Part shown: in pieces, positions 8,893 through 17,710 of the stretch | Layout: every line of letters starts with the position of its first letter | How positions within the stretch are numbered: the stretch's first letter is position 1 | NCBI GenBank assembly: GCA_021775555.1 | Contig: JAJFHP010000028.1 | Location: 30,826 to 94,825, forward strand | Direction: 5' to 3' | Length of the DNA: 64,000 nt | Source of the DNA: Hyphomicrobiales bacterium | GTDB lineage: Bacteria; Pseudomonadota; Alphaproteobacteria; Rhizobiales; Methyloligellaceae | The notes under the pieces: generated by a model | The model's input: the letters and a program-made list of their open reading frames with translations, nothing else | Databases searched by the model: none | What the model was told of the DNA's origin: nothing | Translations under genes and position numbers: made by a program

Positions 8893-9297
8893 ATGCCTTA
8901 CATCAACATCCGTTTTGCCGGTGAGCCACTGACAAGTGAACAAATCCAACAAATTGTCACCGGAACCACCGGTCACATGACAAAAATTATGGGAAAGAAA
9001 GGTGAGCTGACGTCAGTCCGTATTGAAGCTGCAGATGCCAAATATTGGGGGATTGGCGGTGAGATCGTGTCAGAAACCAATACGACCGCCGCGCATATGG
9101 ATATCAAGATAACTGCCGGTACAAATTCGGACGCAGAAAAGGCCGCCATGGTGGTTGCAGGTCACAAGCTTCTGGTCAATGTTTTAGGAGCGCTGCCTGA
9201 AGCCACATATGTGGTCATTCACGATTTACCAGGTGCAAACTGGGGTTATGCCGGGGAAACACAAGCCGACCGCGCCAAGGCCGCCATAGCCGCGTAA
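8893..9297 (+). CDS. Tautomerase (4-oxalocrotonate tautomerase-like) family protein
   Basis: 134 residues beginning MPYINIRFAG, so removal of Met exposes the catalytic Pro1 of the tautomerase superfamily. ATG 8893 is preceded by AGGAG at 8881-8885; the longer frame from 8854 would bury Pro1 and is rejected. The chain is about twice the length of 4-oxalocrotonate tautomerase and nearer to cis-CaaD/MSAD-like members. Its divergent placement with a LysR regulator suggests it is induced by a small aromatic or enol compound. The substrate cannot be deduced. Confidence 0.8.
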   Translation: MPYINIRFAGEPLTSEQIQQIVTGTTGHMTKIMGKKGELTSVRIEAADAKYWGIGGEIVSETNTTAAHMDIKITAGTNSDAEKAAMVVAGHKLLVNVLGALPEATYVVIHDLPGANWGYAGETQADRAKAAIAA

Positions 9298-9315
9298 TTT
9301 TCAAAAGGTACAAGT

Positions 9316-9336
9316 GGGCCGGGGAAATCCCGGTCC
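9316..9336 (+). terminator. Possible terminator hairpin after tautomerase gene
   Basis: GGGCCGGG-GAAAT-CCCGGTCC forms an 8-bp stem with one G-T pair 18 bases after the tautomerase stop. The following bases (TCCTGTCCC) are pyrimidine-rich but lack a clean T run. Confidence 0.4.
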
Positions 9337-9436
9337 TCCTGTCCCATGCTCTTAATCACAAGTGAACTGCAACCAATTATTGTATTTGATACAACTCAGC
9401 CTCAGGATTGGCCTGGCCTACTACTGTTGATCGGGT

Positions 9437-10027
9437 ATGGACCTCGAAATGAGCGCGCCAAGGAAATTCGGATTCCTCGAACGTGTGAAACGCACTGTGC
9501 GTTATCGCCTGCATATTCCGATGCTGCGCAACAAGCAGCCTCCAACGCATGTGGCGCGTGGCGTGATGGTTGGTATGATTTGGGCCATGACGCCGTTTTT
9601 CGGAATTCACATGGGTCTTGTCTTTGCAACATGGCTCGTGTCCCGGTGGCTGTTCGGCTGGAATTTCTGCCTTGTTAACGGACTTGCCTGGACCTGGACG
9701 ACAAATATCTTCACCGTGATCCCGGCCTTCTACCTGTTTTATCTCACCGGTCAGACGCTCTTGGGAAACTTCTCCGACCCGCTTGGATATGAAAACTTCA
9801 AATCGGCTGTTATGACGGCCGAGCATGATGCGGTTGAAAATCCTAGCCAACTGGGAACCCAATTGAGCAGACTCTGGGACGCATTCGGCGTGCCGTTATT
9901 CGCCGGCTCCGTAATATGGGCCGCTATCAGCGGGTGTCTTGCTTACTGGCTGAGCCTGGGTTTTGTGACACGCTACAGGCAACGTCGCGCCAACAAAATG
10001 TCCATTGCTAAAAAATCTCCGCATTGA
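9437..10027 (+). CDS. DUF2062 domain membrane protein
   Basis: 196 residues. The N-terminal PTHVARGVMVGMIWAMTPFFGIHM segment and two or three further hydrophobic stretches (VFATWLVSRWLFGWNF, IFTVIPAFYLFYLTGQ, and one near residues 160-180) match the DUF2062 family of small inner-membrane proteins. The function of the family is unknown. The ATG at 9437 has only a weak ribosome binding site, and ATG 9449 is an alternative. It converges on the MFS gene with 22 bases between stops. Confidence 0.82.
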   Translation: MDLEMSAPRKFGFLERVKRTVRYRLHIPMLRNKQPPTHVARGVMVGMIWAMTPFFGIHMGLVFATWLVSRWLFGWNFCLVNGLAWTWTTNIFTVIPAFYLFYLTGQTLLGNFSDPLGYENFKSAVMTAEHDAVENPSQLGTQLSRLWDAFGVPLFAGSVIWAAISGCLAYWLSLGFVTRYRQRRANKMSIAKKSPH

Positions 10028-10049
10028 ATAATCACACAAAGCCGCGGAT

Positions 10050-11231
10050 CTAGGATGTCTTCAGAGACGTTCTCAATAGCAGACTAAGCGGCAATGGCAC
10101 CAAGGTGACACAGGCCAATGTCAGCATCACCGGGGTTAACCCGAACCTGTCGCCTATCAATCCAAATGCAATAGGCGCACAGATCATCGCCGTGGTGGCC
10201 ACCGAATATATCAGGGCGAAACCACGTGACTGGCGATCATCGTGTACAAGATCGCTCACGGTTCCATAAGAAATGGAGGAAGAGCCTTGCAAGGCTGCTC
10301 CAAGCACCGGCAGCAGAAAAAACGCCGTCAGCGTCGGGGCGACAAGAACCATGATAATCCCAACTGCGGTCAGGCATTCCACCAGCGCAAGCGAACGGAT
10401 GACACCGAGCCTGCCAGCCAGAAACCCACATCCAACTTTTCCCAAAACGCCTCCGGCCAGAGTTAGAACGACGGCAAAGGCTGCAAGACTCGTCGGCACA
10501 TCCTTCTCTATCATCAGGAATGCGAGGAAGGTCAGGAACCCTCCCTGCACCACATTATCCACGAAGACAATCGCTGCCAGTGCGGAAAATGCGGTGCGGT
10601 CGCGTAGTCCCCAGCCATTTATGGCTGAAGCCTTTGCTTGGACATTAGAAACCGGCGGGCGACCTCCAACCTCCAGGCGGGTGAAAATGGCGAACAGGAG
10701 CATTGCCGCAAGTAGCGTAATTATACCAAAGCCCAGCGCCACCCCCTGCCAGGCGAAGCCCAATCCGACTGCAAGAGTGAACACTCCAACAAAGGCCAGT
10801 TTACCTGCATCGCCAGAAGAATTGTACGCTCCGAGCGCAGCGCGCCTTTCTCCACCGTTAAATGCCGAGCTGATCACCGAAGAGGACAAGGCGTGTTGGA
10901 ATGCTGCACCAAAACCGGCCACGAACAGGCTGAGCAATATCAGCTGGAATGAATTCGCCACCGAAAGAGAAAGATAGCCAAGCCCCGCGCAGACCAGTCC
11001 AAAACTGAGCAGCGTGCGCTCACCAATGCGCTCTGACAGCATGCCAGAGGGGATTTCAAAAAGCGTCATCGCGCTGCTGTTGGCGGCTCTGATGATTCCG
11101 ACCTGCGAATAGTTCAATCCGTAGGACTGCGCCAGGATCGGCAGAAGGACATATACGAGACTCGTTAGCCCATCCTGCAGGCCGTGCACCCCGCAGCAAG
11201 TCGCGAGTGTGATATTACGTCGCTTGAGCAA
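10050..11231 (-). CDS. Major facilitator superfamily transporter
   Basis: 393 residues with about twelve hydrophobic segments. The loop between segments 2 and 3 reads SGMLSERIGERTLL, close to the MFS motif G-x-L-x-D-R-x-G-x-R. A similar FGLIGDRFGL loop occurs in the second half, as expected from internal duplication. It is a single-polypeptide secondary transporter, more like efflux or anion carriers than sugar porters, but the substrate is not predictable. It lies downstream of a TauE/SafE permease on the same strand with a 60-base gap. Confidence 0.85.
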   Translation of the reverse strand: MLKRRNITLATCCGVHGLQDGLTSLVYVLLPILAQSYGLNYSQVGIIRAANSSAMTLFEIPSGMLSERIGERTLLSFGLVCAGLGYLSLSVANSFQLILLSLFVAGFGAAFQHALSSSVISSAFNGGERRAALGAYNSSGDAGKLAFVGVFTLAVGLGFAWQGVALGFGIITLLAAMLLFAIFTRLEVGGRPPVSNVQAKASAINGWGLRDRTAFSALAAIVFVDNVVQGGFLTFLAFLMIEKDVPTSLAAFAVVLTLAGGVLGKVGCGFLAGRLGVIRSLALVECLTAVGIIMVLVAPTLTAFFLLPVLGAALQGSSSISYGTVSDLVHDDRQSRGFALIYSVATTAMICAPIAFGLIGDRFGLTPVMLTLACVTLVPLPLSLLLRTSLKTS

Positions 11232-11291
11232 ATTGCTCCGCTTTTCTGATCACTACATTATCGTTTCGGAGCAACCATATAGCATGTTGCA

Positions 11292-12119
11292 CTACAAAAG
11301 GGTCCAGAAGAACCGGATCGCGACAAGTGCCAGGAACGTGGCAAAGGCGAACTCCAGCTTGCGCCGTGAAATGCCATGCGCCATTCGCACACCAAGCGGT
11401 GCGGCGAGGACACTCACCGAAGCAATGATTGCAGCACCCAGAAGATTGACATACCCGATAGAGCCCGGAGGCAGTCCGGTAGCAGCTAACCCTGCCCAGA
11501 TGAACCCAATCGTTCCGGGTATAGCGATCATCGGCCCGAAGCCCGACGATGTTGCCACAGCCTGATGGATGGTGCGGCCGTAAAGCGTCATCATCATGGT
11601 GATGAAAGCACCGCCACCAATACTCATGAGCGTTGAAACAAGGCCGATGAAAACGCCGTAAATGGCGCGCAGCGGGTTTCCGGGAATTGTATCTCCCAGT
11701 TTCCACTTGTCTCCCCCGAGATAAAGCTTGAGGGAAAAGGCTGTTGCAGCGCCGGCCCAAACGGCTTTGAGGACATTCTCATTGGAATAACGGGCGACCA
11801 GCACCCCGAGGCACACACCGCCGACAACCGGTACAAGAAATGACCTGACAATATCCATATCCACTGCGCCTGCTGCCTTATGGGCAAAGAAAGAGCGTAG
11901 TGAGGTTGGCATGATGACGGCCAAGGATGTGCCGACGCACAAATGCATGCGCACTGATTCATCGACACCAAGAACCGCGAACACTTCAAACAGGATGGGG
12001 ACCAGTATCCCTCCCCCGCCAATTCCGAGCATACCGGCAAGAACCCCGGTGACGAGACCAGCCGCCAACAGAACGCCAACGAGCCACAGGACCTCATTCA
12101 GTGGCATCCCCAATGTCAT
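11292..12119 (-). CDS. TauE/SafE-family sulfite/anion exporter permease
   Basis: 275 residues, about eight membrane segments. The N-terminal GVLAGMLGIGGGGILVP and the second-half GLVSTLMSIGGGAFIT segments are the two copies of the glycine-rich TauE/SafE signature. Members export sulfite, sulfoacetate or related organosulfonates, but most are uncharacterised. It starts 16 bases after the stop of dusA on the same strand, so it is probably cotranscribed with it. Confidence 0.88.
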   Translation of the reverse strand: MTLGMPLNEVLWLVGVLLAAGLVTGVLAGMLGIGGGGILVPILFEVFAVLGVDESVRMHLCVGTSLAVIMPTSLRSFFAHKAAGAVDMDIVRSFLVPVVGGVCLGVLVARYSNENVLKAVWAGAATAFSLKLYLGGDKWKLGDTIPGNPLRAIYGVFIGLVSTLMSIGGGAFITMMMTLYGRTIHQAVATSSGFGPMIAIPGTIGFIWAGLAATGLPPGSIGYVNLLGAAIIASVSVLAAPLGVRMAHGISRRKLEFAFATFLALVAIRFFWTLL

Positions 12120-12135
12120 GTGATCTGTCCAGAAA

Positions 12136-13152
12136 TTATTCAGCCGCCACGGCGTGTGGACGATGTGAGCCTTTTACATTCTCTAAGGCGGTATGCAAAA
12201 CGGATATTCCCGCATCGGGATTGGCGGCTTCTTCGGTTAGATACCGGCGATAGGCACGCGCGCGTGGCTGGCCGTGATAGAGGCCCAGTATATGCCGCGT
12301 GAGATGATGCAGCCTTGTGCCGTTGCGCAAATGATGTTCGGCATAAGCGGCGTAGCGCTCAAGCACCTCTTCGCGCGTTGGTGCCACAAAGTCTTCACCG
12401 TAAATACGAGCATCTACTTCAGCCATCAGATAGGGATTGTGATAGGCCGCCCGCCCCATCATGACGCCATCCACATGGACGAGGTGTGTCTCTGCTTCAT
12501 CCAGTGTCTCAATGCCGCCATTGATGCAAATTTCCAGCTCGGGATGTGCCAGTTTCAAACGGTACACACGGTCATAATCGAGCGGCGGGACATCACGGTT
12601 CTGCTTGGGACTCAATCCGTCAAGCCAAGCCTTGCGGGCATGAACTATAAACGTCTCGCATCCGGTCTGTGCAACCGTTGATATGAAACGTTCCAAATCC
12701 TGCTCACTGTCCTGGTCATCGATGCCGATGCGGCATTTAACCGTGACCGGGATACCGACGGCAGCGCGCATGGCCGCAACGCACGAGGCAACAAGTTCGG
12801 GCTCGGCCATCAGGCATGCCCCGAACCGGCCAGACTGAACCCGATCTGACGGGCACCCCACATTCAGGTTGATCTCGGCGTAGCCGAAATCCTCGCCAAT
12901 CCGGGCAGCTTGCTCCAACTCATCAGGATCACTCCCGCCGAGTTGTAAAGCAACGGGCTGCTCAGCGGGATCAAAACCAATCAGTTTCTCCCGCTTACCG
13001 TGAATGACAGCGGGGGCCGTCACCATTTCCGTGTAGAGCAGCGCACGTGACGAAATCAGACGCAGGAAATAACGGCAATGCCGGTCTGTCCAGTCCATCA
13101 TCGGGGCGACTGAAAACTTATGTTCGTTATTTTTCAGTGCCTTAGGATACAT
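12136..13152 (-). CDS. dusA: tRNA-dihydrouridine(20/20a) synthase DusA
   Basis: 338 residues with the FMN TIM barrel. Diagnostic elements are SVAPMMDWTDRHCRYFLR at the N-terminus, the active-site NVGCPSDRVQSGRFGACLM loop with the catalytic Cys, and KCRIGIDDQD. DusA reduces uridines in the tRNA D-loop. The start ATG at 13150-13152 faces the gene-poor region that holds an integrase remnant. The 5' part of dusA is a documented prophage and island integration site in proteobacteria, so the coincidence is meaningful. The gene itself looks intact. Confidence 0.95.
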   Translation of the reverse strand: MYPKALKNNEHKFSVAPMMDWTDRHCRYFLRLISSRALLYTEMVTAPAVIHGKREKLIGFDPAEQPVALQLGGSDPDELEQAARIGEDFGYAEINLNVGCPSDRVQSGRFGACLMAEPELVASCVAAMRAAVGIPVTVKCRIGIDDQDSEQDLERFISTVAQTGCETFIVHARKAWLDGLSPKQNRDVPPLDYDRVYRLKLAHPELEICINGGIETLDEAETHLVHVDGVMMGRAAYHNPYLMAEVDARIYGEDFVAPTREEVLERYAAYAEHHLRNGTRLHHLTRHILGLYHGQPRARAYRRYLTEEAANPDAGISVLHTALENVKGSHRPHAVAAE

Positions 13153-13258
13153 TTCAATGGACTATATCATGAGCGCTTGTGCGCGCAATTGGATGGAATC
13201 GCACGGATTTGTACACAGTTTGATCCATGACTGCACGAAGTTCGAGAACTGCACAGCC

Positions 13259-13402
13259 ATGGCTACCATAATTCGCACTCGAGAAGGAACCTCGCGAGCG
13301 CAGGTCCGGCGCAAGGGAAAATATTCGTCGCAATCATTCCGCTTAAAAATACATGCATCCGAGCGGGCGATCGAGACGGAACGACATATTAATCTTGGCT
13401 GA
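13259..13402 (+). pseudogene. Truncated N-terminus of a tyrosine recombinase/phage integrase
   Basis: ATG 13259 opens a 47-residue frame ending at TGA 13400-13402. The pattern MATI-x-R-x-RxGTxRAQVRRKG...SQSFRL...A...ETER matches the arm-type DNA-binding domain that begins many alphaproteobacterial integrases (MATIRKR...VRRKG...F..K..A..W....E). The core-binding and catalytic domains are missing, and I could not recognise them in any frame of the next 400 bases. It lies 107 bases from the dusA start, reading away from it. The fit is by pattern, not alignment. Confidence 0.5.
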
Positions 13403-13830
13403 GAGCCGTTTTCTCCCAGTGTCGGAAAGCTTCAACAGGCCGTCGAGAAACACGTTCGACATTCCTTAGACCTGTTCTCTAGAAGTGCTTACGCTTATAG
13501 AGCGGTCCCCTTTGAACACCGGAAACTATTTTTCCGAGCCCGGTCTTTCAACCTGCGTTACCCGCACAGTTAAAACGGCCTGCCGGGTTGACAGTCATCT
13601 CCGCACCATGAAAACAAGCTCCTCGACTCATGGTTGGCAGCAAGGCGGTGAGCTGCGAGATGTTGCTGGCGGGCAACCAAATCAGGTAACCCCGTAAGAC
13701 CTGCAAGGAATCTGCGTTGTCCGTTGTTAGCGCGAAACAGGAGTCACACGCTCGGTGCCAAGGGTATACGCATATGGAGGGGATTGAAGATCAGCTTTAT
13801 GCTGGTACTGGATTAAACCTCGTCTTTTGT
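13403..13830. other. Gene-poor stretch beyond the integrase remnant
   Basis: 428 bases without a credible gene. A 70-codon plus-strand frame (13485-13697) shows no family resemblance and no ribosome binding site. Reading past the stop of the integrase remnant gives a further stretch to 13572 that is not recognisably an integrase. I see no tRNA, no clear attachment repeat and no terminator. It is best read as decayed mobile DNA. Confidence 0.4.
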
Positions 13831-14340
13831 TCAGCTGGGTTTTGAATTTTCCCGATTTTTCTGCATCACTTGAGCCAACTCATCCAGATCGTCCGGGGTC
13901 AGCCGCTTCTTTGCCAGGGGGAGGACAACAGCATTCTCCCACGCCAAGTGCCGACGATGAGATTCAAAACACGCCCGAAGCATATGTCCCAGTGCATTGG
14001 GATCTTTTGGACGTTCACCGCGAGCTATTTCTTCAAGCGCATCTGATAGTTCACTTGCGTAGCCCTCGTCAGTCATGTGCTCACTCTTGAGCTGAGCGAT
14101 GATTTCTCCAAAATTGTCCTCGGGAAGTGCTCTCTTAGACAGAAGAGGAAAGAGGCCATCCTCCTCGTCGCGAATATGAATTGCCATATCTTGCTTCAGA
14201 TAAACAGAGACTTCGGCAACCATGTAGCCATCAACTGAATCAGGAAGATCATCTGCGATTTGTTCGAGCTTCGCGAACACGCGCTCCTGCTGTTCGTGCT
14301 CCTGGTAATATATATCCAATGGGCTGTCTGACACGATCAT
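13831..14340 (-). CDS. Hemerythrin (HHE) domain protein
   Basis: About 169 residues from the chosen start. Iron-ligand candidates are His in YQEHEQQE, His/Glu in AIHIRDEEDGLFP, His in EHMTDEGY and the ESHRRHLAWENAVV segment, the H...HxxxE...H...HxxxE pattern of bacterial hemerythrins. Such di-iron proteins bind O2 or respond to NO. The frame extends to ATG 14412, but an FNR-type box at 14412-14425 overlaps that codon. A transcript starting about 41 bases downstream of the box centre would exclude it, so ATG 14338-14340 is preferred. Probably induced at low oxygen or by NO. Confidence 0.82.
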   Translation of the reverse strand: MIVSDSPLDIYYQEHEQQERVFAKLEQIADDLPDSVDGYMVAEVSVYLKQDMAIHIRDEEDGLFPLLSKRALPEDNFGEIIAQLKSEHMTDEGYASELSDALEEIARGERPKDPNALGHMLRACFESHRRHLAWENAVVLPLAKKRLTPDDLDELAQVMQKNRENSKPS

Positions 14341-14411
14341 GTTTCCCAGACATGAGAGTAATACGGACTCATCTATGGCAGCATGCTTCCACTGCTGGCC
14401 CAACAGCGTCA

Positions 14412-14425
14412 TTGACCTCGATCAA
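14412..14425 (-). promoter_or_regulatory. FNR/FixK/Anr-type box
   Basis: TTGACCTCGATCAA fits the Crp-Fnr family consensus TTGA-N6-TCAA exactly, with the inner GATCAA half-site also matching. Its centre lies about 79 bases upstream of the preferred hemerythrin start, which fits a class II promoter at -41.5 plus a 5' leader of about 37 bases. Confidence 0.65.
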
Positions 14426-14890
14426 ACTGAGAACCATGAGCATATCAGGGGCAATTGAGGACGGTAGCAATATGTCTGCTATTGGCAATAAGTGGATGTT
14501 CCAGACTATTTAGATTGATGTCCGATTTCGGGGGAAAAGTGGACATAGATTGTGACCCCTTAGAATGTCTTCTTATAATCCAAAGCGGACATTTTGCTTC
14601 GTTTAAGTAATCCCAAGGACGACATGTTTTGTCTGGTGTTCAAAAAAACGTCTTAACTGAGCTTGCTCCATTTTTTCCACATGAGCCCGACGTCACCACC
14701 CGGAGGAAAATCTGCAATGCGAAATGAACTCCTAGGCCTTTCCCAGAGCACGGCTTAAACGCTTACTGTCACGAGCCGTTACCGAAATTGTGACCCTTGG
14801 AGCGCTCCAATGTCCAACCCTCAATTTGCCTTTGTTGAAAACTGGTTCTAAACAGCGGGTCCACAACAACAAACCGTACTGTTTCGCCCC
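14426..14890. other. Gene-free region between hemerythrin and pepN
   Basis: 465 bases with no credible coding frame. It holds an imperfect inverted repeat TGTCC...TTTC-GGGGG-GAAA...GGACA at about 14519-14545, immediately followed by ATTGTGACCCCT at 14549-14560. A related ATTGTGACCCTT lies at 14787-14798. It must also hold the pepN promoter, which I cannot place with confidence. Confidence 0.4.
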
Positions 14891-17539
14891 ATGGATGACC
14901 CCTCACCGCAAACGATCTATCTGAAGGACTACAAGCCTTCCGATTTTTTGATCGACACCGTCTCACTCGACGTCAATCTTCACCCCACGGCAACAAGGGT
15001 GCGATCCACGCTCTCTGTCAGGCCAAACCCGGATGCAGCGGCCAACTCCACCAGCCTGATGCTTGATGGAGAAGCACTGGAGCTGGACAATGTGCGTATC
15101 AACGACCGGAAACTTGACCCATCCGATTACACGCTTACCCAAAATAATCTGATCATCCCAATATTACGCGATGGGCCGTTTGAGCTGGAGATCACGACAT
15201 ACTGCAACCCCGAGGCCAACAAGGCACTTTCAGGGCTGTATCGTTCGCGCGATATTTTTTGCACCCAGTGCGAGGCACAAGGTTTTCGCCGCATCACATA
15301 CTTCCTGGATCGCCCGGATGTGCTTTCTCGCTTCACAACACGGCTACAAGCAGACAAGGAAATGGCACCCGTCCTGCTCTCCAACGGTAACCTGGTGGGG
15401 GCCGGCCAGAAAGATAATTCGGGCACTCATTACGCTGTCTGGGAAGACCCTCACCCCAAACCAAGCTACCTGTTTGCAATGGTCGGTGGCGAGCTCGTCT
15501 GCGTGGCTGACACCTTCACTACCATGTCAGGCCGCGAAATCGACCTATTGATCTATGTGGAGCCCGGAGAAGAAGACCGATGCGAATGGGCCATGGAATC
15601 GCTCAAACGGTCCATGAAATGGGATGAAGAGCGCTTTGGACGCGAATATGATCTGGACGTGTTCATGATTGTCGCGGTGAGCGACTTCAATATGGGTGCA
15701 ATGGAGAATAAAGGGCTCAACGTCTTCAATGACAAACTGATCCTGGCACGGCCTGAAACCGCAACCGACGCAGACTATGCGGCGATCGAGGCCGTTATCG
15801 GGCACGAATATTTTCATAACTGGACAGGCAACAGGGTTACTTGCCGCGACTGGTTCCAGTTGTGCCTGAAAGAAGGTCTGACGGTTTACCGGGATCAGGA
15901 ATTCACATCCGATTTGCGCTCCAGGCCGGTCGCGCGGATCAGTGATGTGCGCATGTTGAAGACGCACCAGTTCCCGGAAGACAGCGGACCGTTAGCACAC
16001 CCGGTTCGGCCTGATTCCTATATTGAAATCAATAATTTCTATACAGCAACCGTATATGAAAAAGGTGCTGAACTGTGCCGCATGATCGAGACAATGGTCG
16101 GGCGTGATGGCTTTCGTACCGCGACTGATCTCTATTTCGAGCGCCATGACGGCAATGCCGCGACAGTGGAGGATTTTATTTCCTGCATTGCCGAAGCAAC
16201 AGGTACGGATCTGGACCAGTTCATGCGCTGGTACAACCAGGCAGGAACGCCGGAGGTAGCCGCCTCGCTGACTTACAGCACGAAGGACAAGGTTGCGGAA
16301 CTCAGTCTCAGCCAGGTTACCCCCGCAACCCCCGGGCAGGCGAGAAAGCGGCCCCTTCATATGCCCATTAAAATCGGCCTGCTCGGAAAGAATGGCGATG
16401 ATCTGCCATTGCAGCTCGAAAATGGTGAGGAAATCACTGATGGGCTTATACATCTGCGCGAGGCCAGTCAGACATACCGGTTTGCCAATATCCCCGCCCC
16501 TCCGGTACCCTCACTGTTGCGGGGATTTTCTGCTCCTATCAAACTGACGTCACATCTTAGCGAACACGATCTTGAGTTCCTCATGGCCAATGATAGCGAT
16601 TTGTTCAATCGCTGGCAGGCCGGGCAAAGCTATGCGTTGCGCATTCTTATCAGCGCAGTGGCTGAAATTCGCAAGGACCAGAACCCGGTGCCAGCCAACG
16701 CCTTTGTTGGAGCCCTTGCTGCGATCTTGAGGGATGAGAATCTTGAACCTGCCTACCGCGCCGAGGTCCTGAAACTGCCAAGTGAATCAGATGTCGCCCG
16801 TGAAATAGGTAAGGATGTCGACCCGGACAGCATTCATAAAGCGCGTGAATGGCTCAGGGGGGTAGTTTCCAGGGAATTGCATGAGGAACTCGAAGAACTC
16901 TACCAGACCAATGCTGTGACAGGCCCCTACTCTCCCGAAGCGGAGGATACTGGGAAACGCTCGCTGCGCAATACGGCCCTGGCGCTGCTCTCGGCCTCGG
17001 GGGAAGCAAGTGATGTGACGCGTGTCAGTGCCCACTATGAGACGGCGGCAAATATGACCGACAAGATCGCCGCACTGGGTGTGCTAACCCATCTGGAGGG
17101 CAAATCACGCGAAGCCTCTTTCGAGGATTTCTACAATCAGTGGAAGGACGATCACCTGGTGATCGATAAATGGTTTGCCCTGCAGGCCATGTCGAATTTA
17201 CCCGATGCACCTGAACGGGTTCAGGCACTCACAGCTCATCCGCTATTCTCCTTGAACACACCGAATAAGGTGCGCGCGCTGTTTGGCGCCTTCGCCAACA
17301 TGAACCCGATCGGCTTTTGCCGTGCCGACGGCGCTGGGTTTCGACTTGTCGCCGATGCGGTTCTTGAGATCGATACGTTCAATCCGCAGGTCTCAGCCCG
17401 GATGCTGGGGGCATTCAAGAGCTGGAGGATGCTGGAATCAACTCGGCAGTTGAAGGCGGAATCAGAGCTGAAACGCATAGCATCACATGATAAGTTATCA
17501 CGCGATCTATTTGAAATCGTAACAAAAACTCTGGATTAG
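14891..17539 (+). CDS. pepN: Aminopeptidase N (M1 family)
   Basis: 882 residues, the normal size for E. coli-type PepN. The substrate-gating GAMENK motif lies near residue 268, the zinc site HEYFHNW near 305-311 and the third ligand Glu in LKEGLTV near 328. The beta-rich N-terminal domain and long helical C-terminal domain are complete. It is a cytosolic broad-specificity aminopeptidase that finishes protein turnover. ATG 14891 lacks a good ribosome binding site, but homologous sequence begins close to it. Confidence 0.95.
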   Translation: MDDPSPQTIYLKDYKPSDFLIDTVSLDVNLHPTATRVRSTLSVRPNPDAAANSTSLMLDGEALELDNVRINDRKLDPSDYTLTQNNLIIPILRDGPFELEITTYCNPEANKALSGLYRSRDIFCTQCEAQGFRRITYFLDRPDVLSRFTTRLQADKEMAPVLLSNGNLVGAGQKDNSGTHYAVWEDPHPKPSYLFAMVGGELVCVADTFTTMSGREIDLLIYVEPGEEDRCEWAMESLKRSMKWDEERFGREYDLDVFMIVAVSDFNMGAMENKGLNVFNDKLILARPETATDADYAAIEAVIGHEYFHNWTGNRVTCRDWFQLCLKEGLTVYRDQEFTSDLRSRPVARISDVRMLKTHQFPEDSGPLAHPVRPDSYIEINNFYTATVYEKGAELCRMIETMVGRDGFRTATDLYFERHDGNAATVEDFISCIAEATGTDLDQFMRWYNQAGTPEVAASLTYSTKDKVAELSLSQVTPATPGQARKRPLHMPIKIGLLGKNGDDLPLQLENGEEITDGLIHLREASQTYRFANIPAPPVPSLLRGFSAPIKLTSHLSEHDLEFLMANDSDLFNRWQAGQSYALRILISAVAEIRKDQNPVPANAFVGALAAILRDENLEPAYRAEVLKLPSESDVAREIGKDVDPDSIHKAREWLRGVVSRELHEELEELYQTNAVTGPYSPEAEDTGKRSLRNTALALLSASGEASDVTRVSAHYETAANMTDKIAALGVLTHLEGKSREASFEDFYNQWKDDHLVIDKWFALQAMSNLPDAPERVQALTAHPLFSLNTPNKVRALFGAFANMNPIGFCRADGAGFRLVADAVLEIDTFNPQVSARMLGAFKSWRMLESTRQLKAESELKRIASHDKLSRDLFEIVTKTLD

Positions 17540-17710
17540 AAAAGCGTGAAAATAACTGGATTTTAAACGCGCAAAGCTAAGCCTTCCACAGGTTCTCCAC
17601 ATGTTCTCTCTAGACAAGAGAGTCGGTTTTCGAATCAATAGAGTAAGTGATTCGGAGATGCGGCACGTCTTCTGTTTCATGGGACGAGGACCTTGTAGAG
17701 GGGGCATTAA

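Noticed and set aside
10273..10977. 234-codon plus-strand frame inside the MFS gene
   Set aside because: Antisense to a clear twelve-segment transporter; low-complexity Ser/Thr/Pro composition typical of shadow frames.
13485..13697. 70-codon frame in the gene-poor stretch beside dusA
   Set aside because: No ribosome binding site or family resemblance, and unusual composition; more likely non-coding.
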